A DNA stretch of 64,000 nucleotides from positions 1 through 64,000 of the forward strand of contig NZ_RCUY01000014.1 in assembly GCF_003667575.1 (NCBI RefSeq). The letters are read 5' to 3'. A program made the position numbers and the translations under genes. The DNA comes from Mycetocola lacteus (GTDB taxonomy: Bacteria; Actinomycetota; Actinomycetes; Actinomycetales; Microbacteriaceae). Shown piece by piece: positions 35,197 through 43,632 of the stretch (the first letter of the stretch is position 1; each line of letters starts with the position of its first letter). The notes below the pieces were generated by a model that was not told the DNA's origin, ran no database searches, and saw nothing but the letters and a program-made list of their open reading frames with translations.

Positions 35197-36192
35197 CTAG
35201 CCCGCGTAGACGCGCTGGGCACCGGATTCAAACTCGCCCAGATCGCCGGTTTCTCCCGACCGATATGCCTTCCGTCCCAGAATCAGCATGTAGGCGAGGA
35301 ACCCCAGGAACACCGCGGCACCGATTCCGATTTTCACCGGCCAGGGCAGCGCGGATCCGGTCACAAAACCCTCCACGACACCCGAGACTCCCAGCACAAA
35401 CACCAGGCCGATGGCCACGGTGATCAGCGAGCGACCGTCCTCGGCGAGCGCCACCAGACGCGGCCGCTTGCCCGGAGCCACCCAGGCCCAGAAGATGCGC
35501 AGACCCGCTGCGGCGGCCACAAAGATCGCCGTCAGCTCCAGCATGCCGTGCGGGGCAATGTAGAGGAAAAAGTCACCGCCGTGGCCGAAGGTGTGCAGGA
35601 TCGCGAACGACTGCCCCAGTCCCTGAGCGTTCTGCGCGATGATAAACGGCACCCAGATTCCGGTGACCCCGAAGGCCACCGCCTGGGCGGCGATCCACGC
35701 GTTATTGGTCCAGACCATCGCCCCGAACGAGGAGGACGCATACTCGGAGTAGTACTGGTAAAAGTCCTCCGAGGCGTACTTTTCCAGGCCGGCCTGGGTC
35801 CCCAGGTTGTAGACCAGCTGCGGATCTCCGAGCAGCCAGATGGCCCACGCCACCGCGATCAGGATTGTGGCCAGCGCCACGGCGAGGGTCAGCCAGCGAA
35901 TCCGATAGAGCGCGGCCGGCAGCTGCAGCACAAAAAACTCGCCCAGCTGAAGCAGCACGTTTTTGCTCGCGGCGGTAAAGCGCAGCCGGGAGCGGGCGAT
36001 GATCACTCCGAGACGATCCCCGTCCGGGGTGCTGCCGGCCGAGGCCTGAAGCACCGAAAGATCACTCGCGGCCGACTGATAGCGGGCGATAAACTCGTCG
36101 GCTTCGGCACCACTGAGCGAGCCTCTGGCGGAGAGCGCCTGAAGCCGGGTCCATTCTTTTTCGTGCGCGGCACGATACGCGTCAAGATCCAT
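35197..36192 (-). CDS. SpoIIM-like (DUF95) membrane protein
   Basis: A 331-residue protein with an N-terminal cytoplasmic helical region (about 1-85), then about six membrane segments. FVLQLPAALYRIRWLTLAVALATILIAVAW, NNAWIAAQAVAFGVTGIWVPFIIAQNAQGLGQSFAIL and FFLYIAPHGMLELTAIFVAAAAGLRI are the stage II sporulation protein M pattern, including the HGMLEL motif. In non-sporulating actinobacteria these proteins occur beside RDD and MoxR/DUF58 genes; the role is unknown. The ATG at 36192 is preferred over one 30 nt upstream. It is divergent from the RDD gene with a 17-bp gap. Confidence 0.88.
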   Translation of the reverse strand: MDLDAYRAAHEKEWTRLQALSARGSLSGAEADEFIARYQSAASDLSVLQASAGSTPDGDRLGVIIARSRLRFTAASKNVLLQLGEFFVLQLPAALYRIRWLTLAVALATILIAVAWAIWLLGDPQLVYNLGTQAGLEKYASEDFYQYYSEYASSSFGAMVWTNNAWIAAQAVAFGVTGIWVPFIIAQNAQGLGQSFAILHTFGHGGDFFLYIAPHGMLELTAIFVAAAAGLRIFWAWVAPGKRPRLVALAEDGRSLITVAIGLVFVLGVSGVVEGFVTGSALPWPVKIGIGAAVFLGFLAYMLILGRKAYRSGETGDLGEFESGAQRVYAG

Positions 36193-36209
36193 CTGCTTAG
36201 ATTGTAGAC

Positions 36210-37061
36210 ATGACCGCGACATTTTCGCCGATTGCCGTCGGCGACAGCACGGAAAACGAACTCATCACCGGTGAGGCCGTTGTCCTCGAGGTGCGCCATA
36301 CCTCGTTCCTGCTGCGCGCCGCCGGTGCCCTAATTGACGGCCTGGTTACGGTCATCTTCATCATCGGCTGCTTCATGCTGCTGGGGATGCTCTCCACGAT
36401 GATCGACATGGATGCGGCCATCGGGCAGGCGCTGAGCGTGGCCGTCGTAGCCACCGGGCTGGTGATCCTGCCGGCCACCGTGGAAACCCTCACCCGCGGC
36501 CGTTCCGTCGGCCGCTTCACCGTGGGTGCACGAATTGTGCGCAACGATGGCGGAGCGATCTCCTTCCGTCACGCCCTCACCCGGGCGCTTGTGGGCGTGC
36601 TGGAGCTGTACCTCACGCTGGGCGGGTTGGCCGCAACCGTGGGGCTGCTGAATAATCGCAGCCGCCGCCTGGGCGATCTCCTGGCGGGCACGTACTCCCA
36701 GCACGAACGCGTCCCGCAGATTCGTCGTTTTATCCGGCCCATGCCGCCCGAGCTGTACGGGTGGGCACAGATCGTCGACGTCGCCAAGCTCCCCGAGCCG
36801 CTCGCCCGTCGAATCAGCCAGTTCCTCGCCCAGGCGGACCGGTTCACCCCCGAATCTCGGTTCCGCGTGGCCAGCGAGCTGGCGGCCGAGGTTGCCCCCT
36901 TCACCTCGCCGCTCCCGCGCGTGCATCCGGAAACCCTGCTGGTGGGGGTGGCCGCGATCCGTCGCGACCGTGACGCCCGTGCGCTGCAGGCGCGGGGCCG
37001 CCGCCTCGATGCACTGGCACCGGCGCTGATGGGCACACCTCACGATTTCCCCCAGCGGTAG
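36210..37061 (+). CDS. RDD-family membrane protein
   Basis: A 283-residue protein. The RDD domain (about 27-165) has three membrane segments and the hallmark residues: SFLLRAAGALIDGLV (Arg, Asp), GRSVGRFTVGARIV and NNRSRRLGDLLAGT (the second Asp). The C-terminal 110 residues are soluble and predicted helical. It is divergent from the SpoIIM-like gene in the same order seen in other actinobacteria. The very short 5' region with TAGATT before the ATG suggests a leaderless transcript. Function unknown; RDD proteins have been linked to transport. Confidence 0.88.
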   Translation: MTATFSPIAVGDSTENELITGEAVVLEVRHTSFLLRAAGALIDGLVTVIFIIGCFMLLGMLSTMIDMDAAIGQALSVAVVATGLVILPATVETLTRGRSVGRFTVGARIVRNDGGAISFRHALTRALVGVLELYLTLGGLAATVGLLNNRSRRLGDLLAGTYSQHERVPQIRRFIRPMPPELYGWAQIVDVAKLPEPLARRISQFLAQADRFTPESRFRVASELAAEVAPFTSPLPRVHPETLLVGVAAIRRDRDARALQARGRRLDALAPALMGTPHDFPQR

Positions 37062-37096
37062 GAGGCCATGCCGCTCCCACCCGCTAGCATTTCCGT

Positions 37097-37648
37097 ATGA
37101 CCGGTACCGAGTGGATTGGCATCCCCGACTCCCCCACGCGTGAGCACATCAATACCGACGCTCTCGATCGGATCCGCCTCGCCGACGGTGAGCCGTTTCC
37201 GCCGTCCTATCGTGCACTGATTCGCCAGGTGGGCTGGGGGCGGCTCTTTGGGCTGTGGTTCATCTATCCCCCGGTCAGGGAGGGGTATGCCGATGGTTGG
37301 CCCGGCCGCACCTCACGATTGAGCGAGCACTTTCGGGTTGTGTACGCCGACAGCCGCGCCGAGGAGTACACCTGGGTCATCGAGCCCGATGGCTCCTGGG
37401 ACCTGTCCGAACGACTCGAGGTTTTTGGGTGGAGCGAAAACGGCGACTACCTGCTCTGGGAGCTCGGTGCCCGCACGCCGCAGGGTGAACTCCCGATCTG
37501 GGAATCCCGCGGGCTCGGATCACTGCACCGCCTGGGGAGCAGCCTCGACGAGGCGCTGCCGCTCCTGCACGAGCGCGCCACCGACCCGGCGGCCCCGGAC
37601 ACCCCGCTGTTCCAGCCCCTTCCAAGCTTCCGCCTGAACATCAACTAG
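37097..37648 (+). CDS. SUKH (SMI1/KNR4)-like protein
   Basis: A 183-residue soluble protein. EPFPPSYRALIRQVGWGRLFGLWFIYPP and LEVFGWSENGDYLLWELG resemble the two conserved parts of the SUKH fold, which often serves as immunity protein in polymorphic toxin systems and otherwise as a binding scaffold. No toxin gene is adjacent, so an immunity role is only a possibility. It starts 35 nt after the RDD gene stop and may be cotranscribed. Confidence 0.55.
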   Translation: MTGTEWIGIPDSPTREHINTDALDRIRLADGEPFPPSYRALIRQVGWGRLFGLWFIYPPVREGYADGWPGRTSRLSEHFRVVYADSRAEEYTWVIEPDGSWDLSERLEVFGWSENGDYLLWELGARTPQGELPIWESRGLGSLHRLGSSLDEALPLLHERATDPAAPDTPLFQPLPSFRLNIN

Positions 37649-37664
37649 CTCAAAACCGGCTAGA

Positions 37665-37691
37665 CCCGGTTCCTCACCTGCGTGAACCGGG
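37665..37691 (+). terminator. Hairpin downstream of the SUKH-like gene
   Basis: CCCGGTTC (37665-37672) pairs with GAACCGGG (37684-37691) around an 11-nt loop, 17 nt after the stop codon. No T run follows, so it may be a weak terminator. Confidence 0.45.
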
Positions 37692-37735
37692 CCCGCTCAT
37701 TGTGGCGGAGAGTGCGCAAGAGATGGGTACACAAA

Positions 37736-37762
37736 AATGCCCGGGACCAGCGGTCCCGGGCA
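37736..37762. terminator. Terminator of the GH1 gene
   Basis: A 12-bp stem, ATGCCCGGGACC with its complement, and a short loop. On the minus strand it is followed by five T; on the plus strand only by TTTTC. It lies 17 nt from the GH1 stop and is thus mainly the terminator of the leftward gene. Confidence 0.85.
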
Positions 37763-37778
37763 TTTTCGGTGGTGAGGC

Positions 37779-38948
37779 TTAGAGCGCGTTGCGCTTGGCG
37801 ATCTCACCCAGGTAGGCCAGCGAGGGCTTGGGGGTGCGCACGAAGGTTTCGCGGTCCACGGCGATCAGGCCGAAGGTCGGGCGGAAGCCCGAGGCCCACT
37901 CGTAGTTGTCCAGCGCGCTCCAGTGCTGGTATCCCAGCACCTCGACGCCGTCCTGCATGGCCGAGTGGAGGCCCTCGAGGGCGCCGTCCAGGTAGGCGAT
38001 GCGGCGGGTGTCATCGGCGGTGGCGATGCCGTTTTCGGTCACGAAGACCGGCACACCCTCGGTGAGCTCCCAGGCCGAACGCACACCCATCTCCAGGGCC
38101 TTGGGGAAGAACTCCCAGCCGGTGAGGGTGGTCTCAACGTCCTCGGACACGGGCAGCGGGCCGTTGGGGCCGATGAAGGTGCGGGTGTACGCCTGCACAC
38201 CCACGAAGTCATCACCCTTCACGTTTTCCAGGTACCAGTCATCGCGGGGGTGACCGTACTCGCGCATCATCTCGTCCGCGCCGGGCTCACCGGTGGAGTG
38301 GAAGGCCTGGGTCGCGACGGTCCAGCCGGACTTCAGGCCGGAGATCTGCGAGAGCACCTCGCGCGAACGACGGTGCGACTCCAGCAGGGTGTCGGCGACG
38401 CCCAGGTCTGGGTTGGGCAGGCCGTAGGCCACCAGGTTCGAGGCGTCCTCGCCGCCGGCGAGCATCGCGGCGATGTTCGGCTCGTTGATCGTGCACACGT
38501 GCTTGACGTCCTGCAGGATCGGCAGCAGCTTCTCGGTGTAACGCGCGAACAGATCCGCGGCGTCCTTGGCACGCCAGAATCCGTCGTTGTACATCCAGCG
38601 CGGCACGGTGAAGTGCATCAGGGTCACGGTGGGGTCCAGGCCCAGCTCGTGCGCGGTGTCGATCATGCGACGGTAGTGGTCGATCTCGGCGTTGGAGAAG
38701 AATCCACGCTCGGGCTCGATCCGGGCCCACTCGATGCTGAACCGGTAGGAGTTCAGACCGGCATCCGCGAGGAGCTTCATGTCCTCCGGGTAGCGGTGGT
38801 AGCTGTCCATGGCGTCGCCGCTGGGCTCCACAATCGTGGTGTCCTTGGCGTGCTCCATGACCCACCAGTTGCTGTTGACGTTGTTGCCCTCGATCTGGTG
38901 CGCGGCGGTCGCGGCACCCCAGAGGAAGCCTTCGGGGAATTTCAGCAC
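37779..38948 (-). CDS. Glycoside hydrolase family 1 (beta-glucosidase type)
   Basis: A 389-residue retaining beta-glycosidase. The N-terminus is FPEGFLWGAATAAHQIEGN, the acid/base Glu is in CTINEPN, and the nucleophile Glu is in VFVTENGIA. The usual sugar-binding WSALDNYEWASGF lies near the end. It is shorter than most GH1 enzymes (440-480 residues), indicating reduced loops. The start is a GTG at 38948 seven nt after AAGGAG. It follows an alpha/beta hydrolase and lies downstream of a peptide-type ABC importer and LacI gene, so it likely cleaves imported beta-glucosides or cello-oligosaccharides in the cytoplasm (no signal peptide is seen). Confidence 0.92.
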   Translation of the reverse strand: MLKFPEGFLWGAATAAHQIEGNNVNSNWWVMEHAKDTTIVEPSGDAMDSYHRYPEDMKLLADAGLNSYRFSIEWARIEPERGFFSNAEIDHYRRMIDTAHELGLDPTVTLMHFTVPRWMYNDGFWRAKDAADLFARYTEKLLPILQDVKHVCTINEPNIAAMLAGGEDASNLVAYGLPNPDLGVADTLLESHRRSREVLSQISGLKSGWTVATQAFHSTGEPGADEMMREYGHPRDDWYLENVKGDDFVGVQAYTRTFIGPNGPLPVSEDVETTLTGWEFFPKALEMGVRSAWELTEGVPVFVTENGIATADDTRRIAYLDGALEGLHSAMQDGVEVLGYQHWSALDNYEWASGFRPTFGLIAVDRETFVRTPKPSLAYLGEIAKRNAL

Positions 38949-38991
38949 GGTACTACTCCTTGGTCGTGAATGTGCGGACGGTAGGGGAAAT

Positions 38992-39888
38992 TTAGTGGTC
39001 GGCCCAGAATGCATCCAGGGCCACCGCGGTGGCCTCGGGCGCTTCGAACTGGGGCGAGTGGGCACCGACGGGGATCACCGCGTAGTAGGCCCCGAGACGC
39101 AGGGCGCTGTCGCGCTGCATCGGGATCGGCCACTTATCGTCGTGCTCGCCGTGAGCCACGAGTACCGGCAGGCCGGTTGCGGCCAGCTCGGGGGTGGTGT
39201 CGGGGTCGTTGCGGAGGATGCGTGCACCGGAGATCAGGTTGTCCGAGGAGGTCGCGGCCGCGCGGTGGCGCAGGAAGGCCATCTCGGGATCCATGTCCTC
39301 ATCGGGCATGCCCAGGGTGTGCGGGTTGTCGCGGTACCAGAGGCCGATCGAGCCACCCTCCTGGACCGCATACTCGGTGTCCTGGTGACGTCCAGGCCAC
39401 CCGTGCGGGCCCGAGCAGAGCAGGGTCAGGCTCGCAAACGCGCTGGGGTCGAGGATCGCCGCGGCGCGGGCGACACAGCCACCAAAGGAGTGGCCCACCA
39501 GGTGCACGGTCGCGTCTCCGATTTCGGCAGCCACAATTCGGGCGACCTCCACCGCATCGGCGGCGAACAGGTCGAGGCTGTAGTTCTCCACGCCCTCGGG
39601 TCCCACCGAATCGGCCTGACCGCGCTGGCTGTAGACCCACGCATCCCAGCCGCGCTCGGCCAGCAGCGGCAGGAACGTGCGGAAGTCCTCACGAGACCCG
39701 GTGAAGCCCGGCACAAACAGGACCGTGCCACGACGCTGCCCGACGGGTGCCGAGTGCAGCGCGGTGAGCGTGCCCACCCCGGCGGCAATGTTCAGCGGGG
39801 TCACCCGCGGGTCCAGCTCCAGGCCACCAAACGGGCTGCCGGGGGTGATCGTGGAACCGGGGGTGGTGGTCGAGTCGGGGGTACTCAT
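38992..39888 (-). CDS. Alpha/beta hydrolase
   Basis: A 298-residue hydrolase-fold enzyme. The oxyanion loop is FVPGFTGSRED, the nucleophile elbow GHSFGG (Ser at about 151), and the acidic and His residues fit VLVAHGEHDDKWP and GAHSPQF near the C-terminus, giving a Ser-Asp-His triad. The N-terminal 20 residues are Ser/Thr/Pro-rich. It is followed by the GH1 gene 43 nt later, so an esterase acting on acylated glycosides is conceivable but unproven. Family substrate preference cannot be read. Confidence 0.8.
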   Translation of the reverse strand: MSTPDSTTTPGSTITPGSPFGGLELDPRVTPLNIAAGVGTLTALHSAPVGQRRGTVLFVPGFTGSREDFRTFLPLLAERGWDAWVYSQRGQADSVGPEGVENYSLDLFAADAVEVARIVAAEIGDATVHLVGHSFGGCVARAAAILDPSAFASLTLLCSGPHGWPGRHQDTEYAVQEGGSIGLWYRDNPHTLGMPDEDMDPEMAFLRHRAAATSSDNLISGARILRNDPDTTPELAATGLPVLVAHGEHDDKWPIPMQRDSALRLGAYYAVIPVGAHSPQFEAPEATAVALDAFWADH

Positions 39889-39930
39889 GGGGTCTCCTTC
39901 GCGAGGCTCGGGCGGTAAGGCGGTGGCTCC

Positions 39931-40018
39931 CGCCGGTGCACCCGAAACAGGTTCGGGTGCACCGGCGGGATCCGGGTGTCCGGGTTGGAGTGTCCGAGAA
40001 CCAGGTTCCCGGACACCC
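39931..40018 (-). terminator. Two consecutive hairpins after the ABC ATPase gene
   Basis: The first hairpin (minus-strand order) is 39974-39984 with 40008-40018, an 11-bp stem GGGTGTCCGGG. The second is a perfect 16-bp stem (39931-39946 with 39952-39967) and 5-nt loop ACAGG. Neither has a long T run. They lie between the ABC ATPase stop at 40023 and the hydrolase start at 39888 and should reduce read-through from the importer genes into the enzyme genes. Confidence 0.6.
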
Positions 40019-40022
40019 TGTT

Positions 40023-41750
40023 CTAGCGGGTTTCGCGTGCCCGCGCGGGGTTGGGCACGGCGTCCAGCAGGCGGATGGTGTACTCGTCACTGGGGTTGCG
40101 CAGCACGTCGGCCGTGGGGCCGGACTCGACCACGCGGCCGGCGTTCAGCACCATCATCCGATCGGTCACCAGACGCGCGCTCAGCAGGTCGTGGGTGATG
40201 TAGAGCATGCTCACACCCCACTGCTCGCGCAGGTCCTCAAGCAGACCCAGGACACCCGCGCGCAGCGAAACATCCAGCATCGACACCGGCTCATCGGCCA
40301 CGAGTACCTGCGGGTCACTCGCCAGGGCACGGGCAATGACCACGCGCTGACGCTGACCACCGGAGAGCTGGTGCGGGAGCTTCTGCGCGAAGGTCTCCGC
40401 GGGGGTCAGCCCCACGGTTTCCAGCAGCTCCAGCATGCGCTCACGAGCCTCCTCACCACGACGCTCGGTGAAGTTCAGGATCGGACGCAGCAGCGTGTAT
40501 TCCACCGTGTGCAGCGGGTTGAGTGCCGCATACGGGTCCTGGAACACCATCTGAACGTTCTTGCGCAGATCGCGCAGCTCCCGGCGACGCAGGCTCGCGA
40601 GGTTCGAGTCACCGAAGCGCACGAGACCCGAGCTGGGCTTTTCGGCACCGGTCACGAGGCGGGCGATGGTCGATTTGCCCGAACCTGACTGGCCGACCAG
40701 CGCCAGGGACTCCCCCGGTGCCAGCGTGAAGGACACGTTGTCCACTGCGACGACGGGCTGCTCGCCCCGACGCGGCGGCGCATAGACCTTGCTCGCCCCT
40801 TCGACCACGATCGAGGCGTCGGCGCGGCGGGCCGCCCGAGCATCGGATCGCGGCGAGGTGGTGGCACGCTCGGCCCGCGCGGCATCGGCCGAGCGTCCGC
40901 GGGTGCTGAAGCCGGGGATGTGGATCTCCTCGGCGCGCGGGTCCGCATAGTGGCTGAGCAGCATCCGGGTGTATTCGGCCTGCGGGTCATCCAGAATCTG
41001 GTGGCTCGGGCCATCCTCCACCACGACGCCGTCGTGCATCACGAGCACACGCTCGGTGGATTCCAGCACGATACCCAGGTCGTGGGAAATCAGGATCGCG
41101 GTGAAGCCCTCGCTGGCCTGGAGCTGGCGGATGGTGTCCATCACCGCGTGCTGCACGAGCACGTCCAGCGCGGTGGTCGGCTCATCAAAGACCAGCAGCT
41201 CGGGCTCAAGCGAGAGGGCCAGGGCGATCGACACACGCTGACGCATACCGCCGGAGAGTTCCCCAGGGTAGCGATCCAGCACCGTCTCGGGCAGCTCAAC
41301 CTTGCGCACCAGCTCGCTCGCGCGGGCGTTGAAGCTGCCCGCCTCGACGTGACCGTGGGCACGGAAGATGTCGTGGAAGTGCTTGCGAATGGTGCGCACC
41401 GGGTTCAGCGCGTTCATGCCCGACTGCAGCACCATCGCGAATCCACCGCGACGCTGCTTGCGCAGGGCCTCATCATCCAGGGTGCGAATGTCGGATCCGT
41501 GGAACAGGATCTTGCCATCCACGATGGTTGCCGGCGGCTTGGCCAGACGGGTCAGGGCAAAGCCCAGGGTCGACTTACCCGAACCCGATTCGCCCACGAG
41601 TCCAATGAACTCGCCACGACGCAGGCTGAAGGAGACGTTCTTGACCGCGGCGACCGGCTCGAAGCCCTCGCTGCGGTACTCCACCGTGAGGTTTTCGACC
41701 CGCAGAATCGGCTCTTCGGCTCCCTGTGCGGGAGTGGTGTTGGTGGTCAT
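40023..41750 (-). CDS. ABC importer ATPase with two fused nucleotide-binding domains (Opp/Dpp type)
   Basis: A 575-residue protein with two complete ATPase domains in one chain. In domain 1 (about 12-270) Walker A is GESGSGKST, signature LSGGMRQR and Walker B LLVFDEPTTALD. In domain 2 (about 315-565) they are GQSGSGKST, LSGGQRQR and VLVADEPVSMLD. A Ser/Arg/Ala-rich linker joins them. This is equivalent to the OppD plus OppF pair of peptide/oligosaccharide importers. The ATG at 41750 follows GAAAGGG and overlaps the permease stop (ATGA), which decides the start. Energises uptake with the 41747 and 42652 permeases. Confidence 0.95.
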   Translation of the reverse strand: MTTNTTPAQGAEEPILRVENLTVEYRSEGFEPVAAVKNVSFSLRRGEFIGLVGESGSGKSTLGFALTRLAKPPATIVDGKILFHGSDIRTLDDEALRKQRRGGFAMVLQSGMNALNPVRTIRKHFHDIFRAHGHVEAGSFNARASELVRKVELPETVLDRYPGELSGGMRQRVSIALALSLEPELLVFDEPTTALDVLVQHAVMDTIRQLQASEGFTAILISHDLGIVLESTERVLVMHDGVVVEDGPSHQILDDPQAEYTRMLLSHYADPRAEEIHIPGFSTRGRSADAARAERATTSPRSDARAARRADASIVVEGASKVYAPPRRGEQPVVAVDNVSFTLAPGESLALVGQSGSGKSTIARLVTGAEKPSSGLVRFGDSNLASLRRRELRDLRKNVQMVFQDPYAALNPLHTVEYTLLRPILNFTERRGEEARERMLELLETVGLTPAETFAQKLPHQLSGGQRQRVVIARALASDPQVLVADEPVSMLDVSLRAGVLGLLEDLREQWGVSMLYITHDLLSARLVTDRMMVLNAGRVVESGPTADVLRNPSDEYTIRLLDAVPNPARARETR

Positions 41751-42655
41751 CGACCCTTTCCTTCCCGAAGCCGCGGGTTGGAAATCCCGTCGACACCAAA
41801 GTTGATGAGCGTGAGGCTCGTGGCCAGCAGCGCGATGCAGAGACCCGGGGCAAACAGCAGCAGCCACTGTCCGGTGAGCAGCGCGTTGGAGTTCTGTGCC
41901 CAGAAGAGCATGGTTCCCCAGCTGACGGTGGTCGGGTCACCCAGACCCAGGAATTCCAGACCCGCCTCGGCGAGGATCGCCGCGGTGGCCGCACCGAAGA
42001 ACGAACCGGTGATCAGCGAGGTCATGTTCGGCAGGATCTCGCGGAAGATGATGCGGAATGAGCTATCCCCGGCGAACCGGGCGGCGGTCACGAAGTCACG
42101 CGAGCGCAGCGTCTGGGTCTGGCTGCGCAGCACGCGCGCACCCCAGGCCCAACCGGTGACCACGATCACCGCGATGATCATCACGATGCCACCGTTTTGC
42201 AGGTAGGAGGCGATCACGATCATCAGCGGCAGGCCCGGGATGACCAGGAACAGGTTGACGATGAAGCCCACCACGTCGCCGCCGAAGCCGCGCGAGTAGC
42301 CCCAGCTGAGGCCGATCAGCACGGCGATCACCGTGGCGATGGCTCCGGCCGCGAATCCCACAAAGACCGAGACGCGGGCGCCCCAGATGATCTGGGAGAG
42401 CACATCCTCACCGGCGGCGGTGGTGCCGAGCCAGTGGGCGGCCGAGCCGCCGGCGCTGCGTTCGAAGCCGTCCTGGCTGGCACCGTAGGGCGCAAGCCAG
42501 GGGGCGAAGGTTGCGGTGATGATGAAGATGGCCAGCAGGACCACGCCGATCCGGGCCCGGGGGTTGGACCAGATGGTGCCGGCGATCCGGCCAATCGTGC
42601 GCAGGGTGCCACGCAGTGCGCGCGCCCGCACGGGGGTAGTGGTGGTGGATGTCAT
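41747..42655 (-). CDS. ABC transporter permease, OppC/DppC type
   Basis: A 302-residue permease with an N-terminal segment and five further membrane spans. The domain has RSQTQTLRSRDFVTAARFAGDSSFRIIFREILPNM, the EAA-type loop contacting the ATPase, and GAATAAILAEAGLEFLGLGDPTTVSWG typical of OppC. Its start overlaps the upstream permease stop and its stop overlaps the ATPase start, giving a tight translational chain. It forms the transport pore with the OppB-type partner. Confidence 0.95.
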   Translation of the reverse strand: MTSTTTTPVRARALRGTLRTIGRIAGTIWSNPRARIGVVLLAIFIITATFAPWLAPYGASQDGFERSAGGSAAHWLGTTAAGEDVLSQIIWGARVSVFVGFAAGAIATVIAVLIGLSWGYSRGFGGDVVGFIVNLFLVIPGLPLMIVIASYLQNGGIVMIIAVIVVTGWAWGARVLRSQTQTLRSRDFVTAARFAGDSSFRIIFREILPNMTSLITGSFFGAATAAILAEAGLEFLGLGDPTTVSWGTMLFWAQNSNALLTGQWLLLFAPGLCIALLATSLTLINFGVDGISNPRLREGKGR

Positions 42656-43632
42656 CGTCGCGTCCTTGGGTCGAGTACACCGTAGAGAATGTCTACGAGG
42701 AAGTTAGCGATGAGCACGCTCACGGTGATCATCAGGAAGAGGGCCTGCATCAGCGGGTAGTCCTGGTTGACCACGGCGTTGTACAGCAGGTATCCGATTC
42801 CGGGGTAGCCATACACCTGCTCCACCAGGATCGAACCACCCACCACGCCACCGAGGGCCAGACCAAAACCGGTGAGGTTCGGCAGGATCGCGTTGCGGGC
42901 GGCGTACTTGATGGCCACGGTGCGGCCGCGCAGACCGTTTGCCTCGGCAAAGGTCACGTAGTCGTCGCCGAGGGTGTTGATCATCGCGTTACGCATACCC
43001 AGGATCCAGCCACCCAGCGAGGTGATCAGGATGGTCAGGGCCGGCAGGGTCGCGTGATAGATCAGGTCGGCGATGAAGGAGAACGAGAACTCCGGGACCG
43101 CGGTGGGCGAGGACGCCCCCGAGGTCGGGAACAGGTGGCCCACGTAGCCCGCGAAGAACAGCAGCAGCAGGGCGATCCAGAAGTACGGGAACGCGCTCAG
43201 GAAGCTGCCACCGAGGGTGGGCAGGGTGTCCATCCAGGTGCCGCGCTTCCAGGCGGCAAGAATACCGATCAGGGTTCCGATGACAAAGGCCAGGATCGTG
43301 ACGAGTCCCACCAGCACCAGGGTGTAGGGCAGAGCCGTCAGGACCAGGTCGGAGACCTTCTCGGGATAGAAGGTGAACGAGACACCGAAGTCCAGCGTGA
43401 CAACCTGCTGGAGGTAGTGCACGTACTGCTCGAACAGGTTACCGCCGGGCACACCCAGCTGGGCCTCGATCGCGGCGCGGGTCGCGGCGCTCACGGGTCC
43501 GTTCTGGGAGAGCTTGGCGATCGCGGCGTCGGCCGGCGAACCGGGCATCAGCCGGGGCAGGAAGAAGTTCAGCGTGACCGCGGCCCACAGGGTGAGCAAC
43601 AGCATGCCGAGCTTGCGCAGTGCATACTTCAT
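42652..43632 (-). CDS. ABC transporter permease, OppB/DppB type
   Basis: A 326-residue permease. It begins MKYALRKLGMLLLTLWAAVTLNFFLPRLMPGSP, typical of OppB, and has the EAA loop YVTFAEANGLRGRTVAIKYAARNAILP plus GGVVGGSILVEQVYGYPGIGYLLYNAVVNQDYPLMQA. It starts on the same base as the last base of the binding-protein stop region (1-bp overlap at 43632). Forms the pore with the OppC-type partner. Confidence 0.95.
   Translation of the reverse strand: MKYALRKLGMLLLTLWAAVTLNFFLPRLMPGSPADAAIAKLSQNGPVSAATRAAIEAQLGVPGGNLFEQYVHYLQQVVTLDFGVSFTFYPEKVSDLVLTALPYTLVLVGLVTILAFVIGTLIGILAAWKRGTWMDTLPTLGGSFLSAFPYFWIALLLLFFAGYVGHLFPTSGASSPTAVPEFSFSFIADLIYHATLPALTILITSLGGWILGMRNAMINTLGDDYVTFAEANGLRGRTVAIKYAARNAILPNLTGFGLALGGVVGGSILVEQVYGYPGIGYLLYNAVVNQDYPLMQALFLMITVSVLIANFLVDILYGVLDPRTRR

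Noticed and set aside
40023-41750. Two separate ATPase genes instead of a fusion
   Set aside because: The frame is continuous without stop or internal ribosome site between the two domains, so a fused protein is the simplest reading.
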